A stretch of DNA of 64,000 nt from assembly GCA_004794785.1 (NCBI GenBank), contig SJOL01006663.1, positions 226,341 to 290,340 of the forward strand, in the 5' to 3' direction. Below the pieces are notes generated by a model. That model had not been told where the DNA came from and did no database searches. It saw only the letters and a list, made by a program, of their open reading frames with translations. Shown here in pieces: positions 50,201-55,830 of the stretch; the stretch's first letter is position 1; each line of letters begins with the position of its first letter. This stretch comes from Opisthorchis felineus. Its lineage: Eukaryota > Platyhelminthes > Trematoda > Opisthorchiida > Opisthorchiidae. Position numbers and translations under genes: made by a program.

Positions 50201-50356
50201 ATTGCAGTACGAACTCTGGGCATCGGGCTCACCCTTTCTTCTACTGGATCGTCTGTCCGAACACCATCCAAACACTTGGCAAGACCTGGACGTGCTGGCT
50301 GCCGCACTCCCTTCTTAACGCAACCATTGTTGGATAAACTGGTGCCGGCACATAAA
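5219..50356 (+). CDS. DEPDC5: DEPDC5/Iml1 orthologue, GATOR1 subunit (multi-exon, 3' end not found)
   Basis: GATOR1 (DEPDC5, NPRL2, NPRL3) acts at the lysosomal surface as the GTPase-activating complex for RagA/B and turns TORC1 off when amino acids are scarce. Exons read from the sequence: 5219-5285, 5320-5451, 5489-5574, 5617-5700, 5744-5793, 5833-5902, 5942-6082, 6125-6182, 11064-11133, 12479-12687, 13534-13668, 16088-16149, 17948-18000, 18103-18166, 19340-19431, 20608-21272, 21354-21710, 23100-23197, (29543-29673, 29757-29809 uncertain), 33399-33563, 42163-42319, 43682-43772, 49880-50356. Every intron is GT-AG and phase closes at each junction. Diagnostic blocks are [94 protein letters not shown] and [20 protein letters not shown], which line up in order with human DEPDC5. 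The traced part encodes about 1190 residues. Human DEPDC5 is about 1600, and its DEP and C-terminal domains are not seen here. The linker after the SABA region is longer than in human. Confidence 0.93.
6475..6632 (-). mobile_element. tRNA-derived SINE, copy 2 (degenerate)
   Basis: Read on the minus strand, it has ATAGCTCAGTGATC-like A-box sequence near 6620, a mutated B box (GTTCAAAACCC) near 6570, then CCTAGGCCTGAG and the CACGGCAGCTATACACCGAAA body. The order matches the family head to tail in reverse. Confidence 0.7.
6760..6842 (+). mobile_element. tRNA-derived SINE, copy 3 (fragment)
   Basis: The B box GGGTCGAACCCATCC is followed by the body GCTCCTGGCTAAG, GAGCAACTTGACAGTATC, recognisable against the intact copies. 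The tRNA-like 5' part is too worn to delimit. Confidence 0.55.
8080..10760 (+). mobile_element. Degenerate LINE with SINE insertion
   Basis: This is a second decayed copy of the LINE type seen at 0.5-2.7 kb. Endonuclease traces run from about 8080 to 8665: [15 protein letters not shown], then [31 protein letters not shown] and [15 protein letters not shown], in different frames. A minus-strand SINE interrupts at 8690-8855. Reverse-transcriptase traces appear at 9760-9890 ([17 protein letters not shown], then [16 protein letters not shown]), matching the finger and palm of the LINE at 2.1 kb. The C-terminal block [22 protein letters not shown] with WKMRRGGQT at 10,530-10,665 is the hallmark of this family after the polymerase. 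Numerous stops and shifts make it inactive. Confidence 0.8.
8690..8855 (-). mobile_element. tRNA-derived SINE, copy 4
   Basis: On the minus strand the head reads GAGCTCGAGATAGCTCAGTG with GTTAAGGTGTGAAAC, then the B-box region GGTTCGAACCC, and the body ends in GCACCGAAAGGGTGCC. It is inserted in the LINE remnant between endonuclease and reverse transcriptase. Confidence 0.8.
11064..11133 (+). CDS. DEPDC5: DEPDC5 exon 9 (SABA region)
   Basis: Encodes [18 protein letters not shown] and ends at FDDFYR, aligning with human [24 protein letters not shown]. It starts after CAG in phase 1 and stops before GTGAGC in phase 2, which fits both neighbours. Confidence 0.92.
11321..11500 (+). mobile_element. 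tRNA-derived SINE, copy 5 (well preserved)
   Basis: A box GATGGCTCAGTGGTTAGAG and B box GGTTCGAACCC are intact. The body has CTAGGCTTGGGCAACC, GGCAGTATCCCAGCCCT, CTTCCTTCGGGTGGCGTGGC and CACCGAAAGGGTG. It is the best reference for the GATGGCTCAGTGG type in this window and lies in DEPDC5 intron 9. Confidence 0.9.
12479..12687 (+). CDS. DEPDC5: DEPDC5 exon 10 (SABA region)
   Basis: Begins [17 protein letters not shown], aligning with human VVVQNERREEWTSLL, and ends [10 protein letters not shown], aligning with YLEAINLSFN. Between these is a less conserved stretch including [11 protein letters not shown]. Phase 2 in, phase 1 out; the donor is GTACGT. Confidence 0.93.
13534..13668 (+). CDS. DEPDC5: DEPDC5 exon 11 (SABA region)
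   Basis: Reads [19 protein letters not shown], then [20 protein letters not shown] and RILDLG, matching the strongest conserved block of DEPDC5 (NRNFDRTGQMSVVITPGVG and LLMILTKQRMID in human). Acceptor TATAG, donor GTCAGT, phase 1 in and out. Confidence 0.95.
14082..14265 (+). mobile_element. tRNA-derived SINE, copy 6
   Basis: Head GCGAGATGGCTCAGTGGTTGGAG, B box GTTCGAACCC, body with CTAGGCTTGGGCAGCCTGG and CACCGAATGGGTGTTACAG. It lies in the sense direction in DEPDC5 intron 11 and is followed by a T/A-rich tail. Confidence 0.88.
14270..16087 (+). other. Remainder of DEPDC5 intron 11
   Basis: Apart from a worn SINE body near 15,590-15,690 (CTAGGCCTGGACTGTCTGTC, CGCGCTTCCTTCG), I recognise nothing here. 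The minus-strand open frame at 15,764-15,973 has no known motif. Confidence 0.4.
16088..16149 (+). CDS. DEPDC5: DEPDC5 exon 12 (SABA region)
   Basis: Encodes [20 protein letters not shown] plus a final E, almost identical to human [20 protein letters not shown]. Acceptor AACAG, donor GTAAGT, phase 1 in and 0 out. Confidence 0.96.
17150..17204. repeat. Compound (CT)n(AT)n microsatellite
   Basis: About ten CT units at 17,150-17,170 run directly into seventeen AT units to 17,204, inside DEPDC5 intron 12. Confidence 0.97.
17560..17675 (+). repeat. Dispersed repeat, single arm of the foldback family seen at 58.4 kb
   Basis: The stretch with TGTTTCATCCTTATTGGGAA, AGCAGTGTACATCTCACGG and AACTCCAGGGAGTC matches the reverse complement of the right arm at about 58,445-58,550. 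It lies in DEPDC5 intron 12. Confidence 0.7.
17948..18000 (+). CDS. DEPDC5: DEPDC5 exon 13
   Basis: Encodes [17 protein letters not shown], aligning with human GDDYNIPHWINHSF. Acceptor TTGCAG; the donor GTTGGT is weak but in the only frame-compatible place. Phase 0 in, 2 out. Confidence 0.88.
18103..18166 (+). CDS. DEPDC5: DEPDC5 exon 14
   Basis: Encodes [19 protein letters not shown] and ends RTR, corresponding to human [23 protein letters not shown]. A 102-bp intron separates it from exon 13. Phase 2 in, 0 out. Confidence 0.85.
18574..18970 (+). mobile_element. Hammerhead-bearing repeat element (retrozyme- or Penelope-terminal-repeat-like)
   Basis: The element is bracketed by two copies of GTATAAAAGACCT (near 18,572 and 18,953). 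Inside are two related subunits: ACTCATTTGCATATCAACTG at about 18,597 and GCTCATTTGCATGTCAACTG near 18,787, each followed by CACGGGA..ACTCAA and CGTTTATGATAT. The second runs into the intact hammerhead core at 18,873-18,903. Between them, at about 18,741-18,766, lies a shortened reverse complement of the ribozyme's 3' flank, so part of the element is inverted. Relatives lie at 56.26-57.1 kb and, inverted, at 62.88-63.06 kb. It lies in DEPDC5 intron 14. Confidence 0.7.
18864..18919 (+). ncRNA. Type I-like hammerhead ribozyme motif with intact core
   Basis: CTGATGA at 18,873-18,879; stem II GCCC/GGGC (18,880-18,883 with 18,890-18,893) and loop CAAGAA; GAAA at 18,894-18,897; then CCGGTC with the predicted cleavage after C18,903. 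All core nucleotides of the hammerhead are present. Stem I pairs A18,871-C18,872 with G18,904-T18,905 and, after an asymmetric internal loop, TTCTTC (18,864-18,869) with GAAGAG (18,914-18,919), a shape typical of natural schistosome-type hammerheads. Stem III is only the self-complementary ACCGGT with no loop, which in known cases favours activity as a dimer of two tandem RNA units. Self-cleavage itself is inferred. Confidence 0.82.
19026..19113 (+). mobile_element. tRNA-derived SINE, body fragment
   Basis: Contains GGTCTGGCAGTATTCCATC, a CTTTCGAGTGGCATGACAG block and TCCGAAAGCGT, the 3' body of the SINE family without its tRNA-like head. Confidence 0.6.
19340..19431 (+). CDS. DEPDC5: DEPDC5 exon 15 (linker)
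   Basis: Begins [19 protein letters not shown] and continues to QSPVQFQL. There is no clear alignment to human, but acceptor TTTCAG, donor GTGAGT and phases (0 in, 2 out) fit both neighbours, and the reading is open. It lies at the start of the poorly conserved linker. Confidence 0.7.
20608..21272 (+). CDS. DEPDC5: DEPDC5 exon 16 (Ser/Thr-rich linker)
   Basis: A 665-bp exon whose open frame starts [20 protein letters not shown] and ends near [12 protein letters not shown]. It is rich in Ser and Thr, as expected for the disordered linker between SABA and the later domains, which in human DEPDC5 is also Ser-rich. The start follows a pyrimidine tract and CTAG; a stop in the same frame just upstream rules out a longer exon. 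Donor GTGAGT in phase 1. Confidence 0.82.
21354..21710 (+). CDS. DEPDC5: DEPDC5 exon 17 (conserved NPF...RRRW-type block)
   Basis: Runs [20 protein letters not shown] at the start to [15 protein letters not shown], then [10 protein letters not shown]. The last part matches human INPFAPSRMPMKL ... RRRWMHTFPVGP. Acceptor TTGTAG, donor GTGTGT, phase 1 in and out, with an 81-bp intron before it. Confidence 0.9.
21711..23099 (+). other. DEPDC5 intron 17, nothing recognised
   Basis: No conserved protein motif or member of the repeat families listed here was found in these 1.39 kb. Confidence 0.4.
23100..23197 (+). CDS. DEPDC5: DEPDC5 exon 18
   Basis: Encodes [20 protein letters not shown], then [13 protein letters not shown], aligning with human PVGPSGEAIQIHHQ. 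Acceptor CGCAG, donor CAG|GTGAGG, phase 1 in and 0 out. Confidence 0.87.
23840..24045 (+). mobile_element. Probable LTR of an LTR retrotransposon (solo or truncated)
   Basis: A TATAAATAG box at about 23,955 is followed 45 bases later by AATAAA at 24,000 and then GTTGTGTTCCTTGTTGGCG, the classical U3-R-U5 order. The upstream part contains two tandem variants of GTGTTCAGxCA ... AGAAGCACxG. The exact ends were not fixed by a terminal repeat partner in this window, so the boundaries are estimates. No gag or pol frame was recognised beside it. Confidence 0.5.
27570..27770. repeat. Inverted pair of hammerhead-like repeats (P2)
   Basis: The left arm (about 27,575-27,656) reads in reverse as the P1-type motif: ACTGACGAAATCTCC, then GGTGACGAAAC. 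The right arm (27,662-27,760) reads forward as GACGTCTCTTTGG, GATGAAACTTTTGCAAGCC, then CGAACAGATCAACTGCCACC, the P1 tail. The two arms face each other across CAGTGCGCGCTG, so the RNA could fold into one long hairpin. Both ribozyme cores are mutated. Confidence 0.6.
28517..28630 (-). repeat. Hammerhead-like dispersed repeat, copy P3
   Basis: On the minus strand the sequence runs GTTGACGATATCTCCTCGC, ATGGCGACGAAAAGTTCGC, and then a worn version of the P1 tail. The CTGANGA box is changed to TTGACGA, so it should be inactive. Confidence 0.5.
29543..29673 (+). CDS. Candidate DEPDC5 exon 19 (uncertain)
   Basis: Open frame [19 protein letters not shown], then [19 protein letters not shown], coding-like in composition. 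Acceptor TCGAAG and donor AC|GTAGTC are weak, but the phases (0 in, 2 out) link exon 18 to the next candidate. An alternative acceptor at 29,523 (GATAG) gives the same frame with a different phase. No clear alignment to other DEPDC5 proteins. Confidence 0.4.
29757..29809 (+). CDS. Candidate DEPDC5 exon 20 (uncertain)
   Basis: Frame [17 protein letters not shown] after acceptor TGTTAG, with donor GTAAGA in phase 1, which is what the exon at 33,399 needs. The open frame continues to a stop at about 29,917, so a longer exon is possible. The Ser-rich composition suits the linker. Confidence 0.38.
29920..33398 (+). other. DEPDC5 intron 20, mostly unrecognised
   Basis: Contains one member of a dispersed repeat at 32,645-32,990 and a single N at 32,645. 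A tRNA-like patch (TAGCTCAGTGGGCACAGAGTA) begins near 33,289. I recognise no coding region between 29.9 and 32.6 kb. Confidence 0.4.
32645..32990 (+). repeat. Dispersed repeat related to 41,110-41,440
   Basis: Shared landmarks in the same order are GGAACTCAGTTCCTTAAGG, ACAGCTAGTC, GGTAAAGTC.TGCTG, AGTATGAAGGCAGT or its variant, ATATTTATGGAAG and GACCGTGACC. At 41 kb the repeat follows LINE endonuclease sequence, so it may be part of the same LINE. Confidence 0.65.
33399..33563 (+). CDS. DEPDC5: DEPDC5 exon 21 (linker)
   Basis: Frame [18 protein letters not shown], then [19 protein letters not shown] and DTRGG. Acceptor TCACAG; donor GGG|GTAGGT in phase 1, which completes the GGC codon that opens the strongly conserved exon at 42,163. 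That phase match, and the codon-like composition, support it; sequence similarity to human here is weak. Confidence 0.6.
35728..35776 (+). repeat. Truncated P-family repeat, copy P4
   Basis: Only the tail remains: CCAAGCTCGACAAACCGATC, AACAGCCACCTGATCAACAA, matching the tail of P1 at 2832-2875. Confidence 0.65.
37270..37490 (-). repeat. Possible second tRNA-derived SINE type
   Basis: On the minus strand it begins GACCTAGCTCAGTGATAGC, an A-box-like start, and ends some 130 bases later in an AATAATAATTA stretch. No good B box is visible, so the assignment is tentative. Patches beginning TAGCTCAATGGGTCA (3969) and TAGCTCAGTGGGCACAGAG (33,289) may be related. Confidence 0.35.
40560..41440 (+). 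mobile_element. Degenerate LINE, endonuclease region
   Basis: Frames shift but the order is that of an RTE/jockey-like endonuclease: [16 protein letters not shown], then [20 protein letters not shown] with VLRHHGL (the DFNARVG ... WEGVIGRHG block of intact elements), KWMHSLNAR (the TWMHPRS block) and [12 protein letters not shown]. It differs from the LINE at 0.5-2.7 kb. Downstream, 41,110-41,440 matches the repeat at 32.6 kb. It lies in DEPDC5 intron 21. Confidence 0.72.
42163..42319 (+). CDS. DEPDC5: DEPDC5 exon 22 (DWKSL block)
   Basis: Reads [40 protein letters not shown], then [12 protein letters not shown]. Human has [21 protein letters not shown] followed by PDRQGL, making this one of the surest exons. 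Acceptor TTTCAG, donor GA|GTATGT, phase 1 in and 2 out. Confidence 0.95.
42320..43681 (+). other. DEPDC5 intron 22, nothing recognised
   Basis: No repeat family member or coding motif was recognised in these 1.36 kb. Confidence 0.4.
43682..43772 (+). CDS. DEPDC5: DEPDC5 exon 23
   Basis: Encodes [20 protein letters not shown] then [10 protein letters not shown], aligning with human [20 protein letters not shown]. Acceptor CTCAG, donor GTAAGT, phase 2 in and 0 out. Confidence 0.92.
45480..47440 (+). mobile_element. Degenerate LINE of a second type (CR1/jockey-like)
   Basis: Weak but ordered traces: [19 protein letters not shown] near 45,529 resembles the YRPPS...F endonuclease segment. [20 protein letters not shown] sequence near 46,470 resembles the polymerase entry (KxxYRPISL). 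[20 protein letters not shown] at about 46,680-46,740 resembles LDFSKAFDTVDHx[13 protein letters not shown] near 47,080 resembles the YLG block. Stops and shifts break all frames. Confidence 0.6.
47450..47865 (+). mobile_element. LINE C-terminal fragment
   Basis: From about 47,580 the plus frame reads [55 protein letters not shown] and LPGWPRL. This LGHVxRxxxxxxPRxALF ... RGGQxxTW signature follows the polymerase in flatworm LINEs of the 0.5-2.7 kb type. It abuts the different LINE upstream, so two elements are joined here. Confidence 0.75.
48931..49112 (+). mobile_element. tRNA-derived SINE, copy 9
   Basis: Head GCGAGATGGCTCAGTGGTTA, B-box region GTGGTTTGAATCCGACC, body CTAGGCTTGGGCAACCTGG and CACCGAAATGGTATTACAGC, then a T-rich tail. 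It is about as complete as copies 5 and 6. Confidence 0.88.
49880..50356 (+). CDS. DEPDC5: DEPDC5 exon 24 (last exon recognised)
   Basis: Starts [20 protein letters not shown], aligning with human [20 protein letters not shown], and continues as a Ser/Pro/Thr-rich stretch of 159 codons to LDKLVPAHK before donor GTGAGT. Acceptor CTTCCAG, phase 0 in and out. Human DEPDC5 is much shorter at this point before the YWLSMGRTFHK block, which was not found downstream. Confidence 0.9.
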
Positions 50357-50658
50357 GTGAGTCGTACATCGTGTTTCCCAACCTATTGTGGGCATTCGGG
50401 GTTCTCCTTGCATAAAGGTGAGTGGTCAACCGCACATGTTAATAAATTACACAAACGGATTCCGTCGTTGTCATCTCAACACTTTCCAATAAACTTCACC
50501 AAAATAGCCACTGAATTAAGCGTATTTAACGCGTTTTAGTCACCACCTATTGTTTTGTTCTATTCTTACAATAGTGTGACATTAGTTTCATGGCTACGAG
50601 TATAGCCCCGGATAAATATAAAACCCGATTTTGGCTGTTCATATCATACCATCTATGC

Positions 50659-50698
50659 ACCATACCATACCATACCATACCGTATCATACCATACCAT
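50659..50698. repeat. CATAC pentanucleotide microsatellite
   Basis: Seven or so CATAC units with two interruptions, directly before the LINE fragment. Confidence 0.9.
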
Positions 50699-50700
50699 CT

Positions 50701-50843
50701 GTGTCCACGGTACTGAGACGTCTTCAGGTGTTTGACAATCGTTGTCTCAGAACCATAGCTCGTGTGGGTTGGTGTCGGCGAATCCGTAACGAGGCAGTTA
50801 GAAAGCGAGTTTTTGGTTGTGCAACGGGTACTTCCATTGAAGA
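50701..50843 (+). mobile_element. LINE fragment truncated by an assembly gap
   Basis: The frame reads STVLRRLQVFDNRCLRTIAR, VGWCRRIRNEAVRKRVFG, then CATGTSIE and the gap. RRLxVFDxRCLRxIxxxxW is the well-known end of the polymerase ORF in the same LINE group as 0.5-2.7 kb. This piece has no stop and looks younger than the other copies. The rest presumably lies in the gap. Confidence 0.8.
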
Positions 50844-51484
50844 NNNNNNNNNNNNNNNNNNNNNNNNNNNNNNNNNNNNNNNNNNNNNNNNNNNNNNNNN
50901 NNNNNNNNNNNNNNNNNNNNNNNNNNNNNNNNNNNNNNNNNNNNNNNNNNNNNNNNNNNNNNNNNNNNNNNNNNNNNNNNNNNNNNNNNNNNNNNNNNNN
51001 NNNNNNNNNNNNNNNNNNNNNNNNNNNNNNNNNNNNNNNNNNNNNNNNNNNNNNNNNNNNNNNNNNNNNNNNNNNNNNNNNNNNNNNNNNNNNNNNNNNN
51101 NNNNNNNNNNNNNNNNNNNNNNNNNNNNNNNNNNNNNNNNNNNNNNNNNNNNNNNNNNNNNNNNNNNNNNNNNNNNNNNNNNNNNNNNNNNNNNNNNNNN
51201 NNNNNNNNNNNNNNNNNNNNNNNNNNNNNNNNNNNNNNNNNNNNNNNNNNNNNNNNNNNNNNNNNNNNNNNNNNNNNNNNNNNNNNNNNNNNNNNNNNNN
51301 NNNNNNNNNNNNNNNNNNNNNNNNNNNNNNNNNNNNNNNNNNNNNNNNNNNNNNNNNNNNNNNNNNNNNNNNNNNNNNNNNNNNNNNNNNNNNNNNNNNN
51401 NNNNNNNNNNNNNNNNNNNNNNNNNNNNNNNNNNNNNNNNNNNNNNNNNNNNNNNNNNNNNNNNNNNNNNNNNNNNNNNNNNNN
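50844..51484. other. Assembly gap (641 N)
   Basis: Unsequenced. It begins inside a LINE fragment, so a high-copy repeat probably caused the break. A missing DEPDC5 exon could lie here. Confidence 0.99.
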
Positions 51485-53140
51485 GTTTTGTTTGCTGGGT
51501 CTGCGTGTAAATGCCCTCTGATTACTTAACACACTGTTAATTACGGATGTGGATTTAAACAGGGGAGCATCTTGACCATGGCTTGTCAAATGTGCTTTAG
51601 GTTCGTGGTGCTTACTTGCACAGAATACCATTTTGCTATTGTATTTTTTATCCTAGCGCCCTTTTGCATTCCTACCACGAAAATAGTCTTACGCTTTACG
51701 ATTATTGTTGTGAATGTTCTCTTTTCTTGCTAGTTAATATCTCTATACAGCGAATGTCCCGTTCCTGTTACAATCCTTGTATATTACGATTCCTCTCACG
51801 TTTCTTGTAGCAACTTCTTAGGGCAATTTGTCCCACGTCATCAGCCACATTGTTTCTCCACCAAAAATAAAGACATATTTTTCCTCGTGGGTGCACCTCA
51901 CTGAAGTGATATTTTTCAGTTGTCCCATCAGCAGTCGCTAACGGTAAATGTTTACTGCAGTTAGAGTCCTAGACAAGCTTTATTCATAAATTACATAACA
52001 ACGACGGAGGAACTCTTGCACTGATGGTGGCCCTTTTAAAAATAATCCCTCTCCAGTGGCATTCTCCCCACAACTCATTAGCTTCTTGTGTGCCGGTTCT
52101 TCAGTTCTCATAGGCTTTTCCTTGTCGGTCTAAAAGCTGGCGATTTAACCAGGCGCATTTATAATTTCACCGTACGCGTAGTCCTTCAATGTCCCTGATG
52201 CCCACCCCTTCCACTCGCTATTCATTGGATCCATTTCAATGAGTCTCAAAGTTTAAGTTCTCCAGGAATGCTTCCCGTACTATTTCTCACCACCTATCGT
52301 TACTTAGCTCACTAAACCGGCACCAAAAATGAATTCATGACTGAATGTTCCGTAGCTCTTCTCTTTCGCTGTCTTCACAGTGAAATAACTTTGTTTTATC
52401 ATTATCTAGTTTTGATTGAGACTTTTTACTTGAATGACCGCCTGTAACTGATTTTAGGAAAAATAGCAGGCTGTCGGGGCTTATCCTGATCGAGTTGGGT
52501 GTGGTGCATTGTCAGACCAGCTGTTAACTAGTTGGATGGTTGGATAGGATATTGTTTCATTTATATACTCGTCCATCCGCGTGAAACTATAACAGTTGTC
52601 AAGCTTGAGATTTTTGCTGGATGTTTATGGGACCAATGCCACTAGACCCCGAAAAGCCCAGCTACACTTAACCGATTTCTCTCTTCCCAACTGCATTCTG
52701 CCGTTCCTAATCGCAGTGGGCTTTGTCCTTACGGACTTGCATCTTATCACTTCTGTTGGTTTACTGCATGCCAGTCTGACCGGATGCTACTGATTAAACT
52801 GGGACAGGACATCACGATTCGACCACCTTGTGCGTCTACTCCATTGTCTGGGGGTTATGTGAATCACTCCCATTCTGTTCAGTCAAATTGTGTGTGCGGA
52901 TTGTCACGCTTTCGTCATTCGCTCACCCCATTGGATGGTATGCTAGGTCGCGCAAGCTCCACCCGATTGGTTCACCGAACTGTCTTGCTGTGACTTCTCA
53001 TTGGTTTCGTTCTGCACCTGCAAGACTGCCACCCACAACACCGACGGGAACGCCACATACTGAGTTGTGACGCGCGCCACGTCGGCAACTTGATGTGAGC
53101 TGATCGGACAAACGTAGTCCTCGGACGTAGTCCTTATGAG
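51485..53140. other. Region upstream of the LRR gene
   Basis: No coding block was recognised. The last 100 bases before the start codon contain several CpG-rich patches (GACGCGCGCCACGTCGGC at about 53,070) that could belong to a promoter, but no TATA box is clear. Confidence 0.35.
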
Positions 53141-55360
53141 ATGTCAATAATGCCTTATTTTCGCTGTTTTGCAGCCACGGTGTTACTGTTATCCATTATC
53201 AACAGCAATTTTTCTGCCTCAGTGTCGCATCCAAACTGCTTGCTCGGATGTAGCTGCTCTAATGATAACGCTGCTGCAGTTTGCTGTCTTCTTCCAGCAG
53301 ATGGGACGCTTGAGCCTATGCGTTTTCAGGCTGATTTGTGTTACGTGAATGATTCAACAGACTTGAACACACGATGGCCCAGTATCAACTCGTGTTTGCC
53401 ATCTTGGCGTCAGTTGCAAGTACGCTTGACCCGCTCGTCTTGGCCAAACATTCGTCCAGTGGCATCACATCCTTCCAGCTCTTGCACCGAACGCCTCGAA
53501 CGTCTTGTGCTTGTTGGAACCTCTGCGAGCGATGATGGTCTTTTGAACCTTCAGTCTGTGACACTGAGAAATTTGTTCTTCCAGAAGTTGGGTGTACTCC
53601 AGCTAGAACGTCTGACGGTTCATCAAACACAATTACGGAAAATCGAGGATGGTTTCATCGACCAGTTACGCGCCATTCGTTTACGCGATGTGGAAATTAG
53701 TCGGAATCCTAATCTAACCAGCGTTGGTTTGGGTGTCGGTTGGCTTGCCTATGCACCACACCTTCGTCTGTTGGATCTGAGTCGTAATAAGTTGACTGTT
53801 GTGGAGTTGGCCAAATGGGGTTTCCCGCCGGAAGGCAATACCGCCTTATCTACATTGCTTTTATCGGGAAATCAGATTGCATATCTCAAGCCAAAGACTT
53901 TTGAACGTGCCTCCAATCTAATCAAGCTGGATCTATCGGACAATCTTCTGAGCTCAGTGTCACTCGATGTGTTTAGCGGCTTGGAAAGTTTGAAAATCCT
54001 CAATCTGCGGGGAAATCGACTGACTTTACCCGGTCTCAACCTTGGGTCAGTAAGTTTGCTCAATACGTTGCCAAATCTTGTTCACCTTCAACTATCCGCC
54101 AACCCATTGCTTACGGCAAACTCAACCCTCCCACACTGGTGGTTGACTGGACCTTGCCCAAGGCAGTTGACAAAAATCAGTTTGGATGAGCTGACCTCTG
54201 GACAACCTGTTTCACCCGATAAGCTTCTAACACTTCCGCCGATATCGTGGGATCAGTGCCCTTCTCTGACTGAGTTGGCTTTACCCAAGCTTCCAACGAT
54301 CCCCTGTCTTTCTCAATCATGGTTGGGATTAGCACCGGAGGTTCAGACAATCCCGGAGCGGTTTCGCATCCGACCAGCCTCGCTTCAGCTCTGTCCACCC
54401 TCAACTGCTCTTCCAGAAGCAATTGCTTCTGTGCAGCGCTCACAACCCTCTTCTCCCCTCACTCCTTATCCCCTATCTGCGGGTGCAGTAATTCTCATTG
54501 AACCCACTACCCTTTCATCTATGCATGCTGGTAATGGTAAGACACATTCGGAACCATGGTCCGAGGATGCGGATAGTGTCCATTACAGTCGGACACTTCA
54601 CATTCTACGGTTACGTGGCGCTGGTATTAGTCCGTGGATTTTGTTCGTAGTATTGTTCGTACTGTTCTTCGCGGTGGTGTCGCTCGTAATCTGGGGTATT
54701 TTTTATTGTGTTCGGAACCATCGTGGTCGTCGTAGTAAGCACAGTCAGAAACGAAACAATCATGCAAGCGTACCTGATACACACAATGGTATCTGCTCCA
54801 GATTCTCCAATATGACGGCTTACCCTGATCAGTTCCTTACATTCGCCCCTCCTCTCATCTGTTCAAAACCGGCCTATTCACCGTTGAACTTATCAGTCAA
54901 TGGAGATTGTCTGGAATATCCCTGTTCCCCACGTCACCAGACACCCGCTGGCGTGCGGCTTCTTAGTCCTACAGACAGCGGAATGGGCGATATAACCCCC
55001 ATCAACTTCCAGCATTCCATTCATAACGGGCCCAGTCCGTCACCCAGTCATGCTTCATTTCAGTTATCGCGAAATCTTCACACACCTTTGGCTTGTAATC
55101 CAATGCGCTTTCACGTGTCTTCCCTCACTTCGTTGCGATCTACTTCTCACCCCGCACGAGCTGTTCAACCCAGTTACGCAATGTGTAGTTCGTTTCTGGC
55201 AACACCACAAAAGCTAGCCCATGCTGCTACCTCGACGGAAAACATGTCACTGGGACCCGATTCCTCCATTTTTGATGATCCCACTGAGGAATGTGCCGCA
55301 TTTAGCGTTCGAACTGTATCACGAAACGAAAAACGTGATCTGTTGCCTGGTCACTCCTGA
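53141..55360 (+). CDS. Leucine-rich-repeat type I transmembrane protein, single exon
   Basis: A 739-residue open frame without introns. Residues 1-26 form a signal peptide (FAATVLLLSIINS core). A Cys-rich cap follows at about 33-49 (CLLGCSCSNDNAAAVCC), like an LRRNT. LRRs are clear at about 206-335: LRLLDLSRNKL, LSTLLLSGNQI, LIKLDLSDNLL, LKILNLRGNRL and LVHLQLSANPL, then WWLTGPC as a C-terminal cap. Residues about 340-490 are Pro/Ser-rich. One membrane segment spans about 497-522 (WILFVVLFVLFFAVVSLVIW), followed by the basic stop-transfer RNHRGRRSKHSQKR and a cytoplasmic tail of about 200 residues without known domains. It should be a cell-surface adhesion or receptor-like protein; the ligand is unknown. 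The start is the first ATG of the frame; a second lies three codons on. It shares the strand with DEPDC5 and may be nested in one of its introns. Confidence 0.9.
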   Translation: MSIMPYFRCFAATVLLLSIINSNFSASVSHPNCLLGCSCSNDNAAAVCCLLPADGTLEPMRFQADLCYVNDSTDLNTRWPSINSCLPSWRQLQVRLTRSSWPNIRPVASHPSSSCTERLERLVLVGTSASDDGLLNLQSVTLRNLFFQKLGVLQLERLTVHQTQLRKIEDGFIDQLRAIRLRDVEISRNPNLTSVGLGVGWLAYAPHLRLLDLSRNKLTVVELAKWGFPPEGNTALSTLLLSGNQIAYLKPKTFERASNLIKLDLSDNLLSSVSLDVFSGLESLKILNLRGNRLTLPGLNLGSVSLLNTLPNLVHLQLSANPLLTANSTLPHWWLTGPCPRQLTKISLDELTSGQPVSPDKLLTLPPISWDQCPSLTELALPKLPTIPCLSQSWLGLAPEVQTIPERFRIRPASLQLCPPSTALPEAIASVQRSQPSSPLTPYPLSAGAVILIEPTTLSSMHAGNGKTHSEPWSEDADSVHYSRTLHILRLRGAGISPWILFVVLFVLFFAVVSLVIWGIFYCVRNHRGRRSKHSQKRNNHASVPDTHNGICSRFSNMTAYPDQFLTFAPPLICSKPAYSPLNLSVNGDCLEYPCSPRHQTPAGVRLLSPTDSGMGDITPINFQHSIHNGPSPSPSHASFQLSRNLHTPLACNPMRFHVSSLTSLRSTSHPARAVQPSYAMCSSFLATPQKLAHAATSTENMSLGPDSSIFDDPTEECAAFSVRTVSRNEKRDLLPGHS

Positions 55361-55830
55361 CAGAACAGCTCGAATGCGAGGTATGCTTCCTTCTATCCCT
55401 GTTGTTTTTATTGTGAATACCTTGACTTTAGTTGGGATCTGTTGATTTATCCCATCTTCTTTCGTCCTATAAACCGTAATTATGTCCTTCTGTCTATCGC
55501 CGATGAGGCAGGATGTACATAAATTTATTTCGCCATTTGCAGATTGACCTATTTCCTCTATTTGGACTTGGTTTTGTCGCACTAGGTGGTTCTTGTTCTC
55601 GGATAACTGTGCGAGTGTTAGGAAACGGCTTTCTGGTGCTTCGATTGATGAATTCGCTGCTACGACCACTAGATGTTCCTTGTCTACCGTTGTTCTAAGC
55701 GTGGGTGCCACGCCTTTTTTGAATGGTCTCAATCGCCCCCAAGATTCAGCGGGTGTCGCTGGTAATGCTTTAAAGAAATTGGACAGGACTAAGTAGACGG
55801 ATTCTTTCAATTAAAAAAGTGGCATATCGG
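55361..55830 (+). other. Probable 3' untranslated region of the LRR gene
   Basis: Downstream of the stop there is no AATAAA, but ATTAAA at 55,811-55,816 is a common variant signal. A 68-codon frame ending at 55,796 follows a possible acceptor (GCACTAG) and could be an extra 3' exon; no domain supports it. Confidence 0.35.

Noticed and set aside
50590..51631. Very long open frames across 50.6-51.6 kb on both strands
   Set aside because: They exist only because the 641-base N run has no stops; the real sequence on each side is a LINE fragment and non-coding DNA.
55586..55796. Second, 3' exon of the LRR gene
   Set aside because: An acceptor-like CACTAG and an open frame exist, but no good donor lies before the LRR stop codon and the peptide has no recognisable feature.
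55319..55810. 163-codon minus-strand frame overlapping the LRR gene 3' end
   Set aside because: It overlaps the certain LRR coding frame, has no domain and looks like a shadow of the plus-strand composition.
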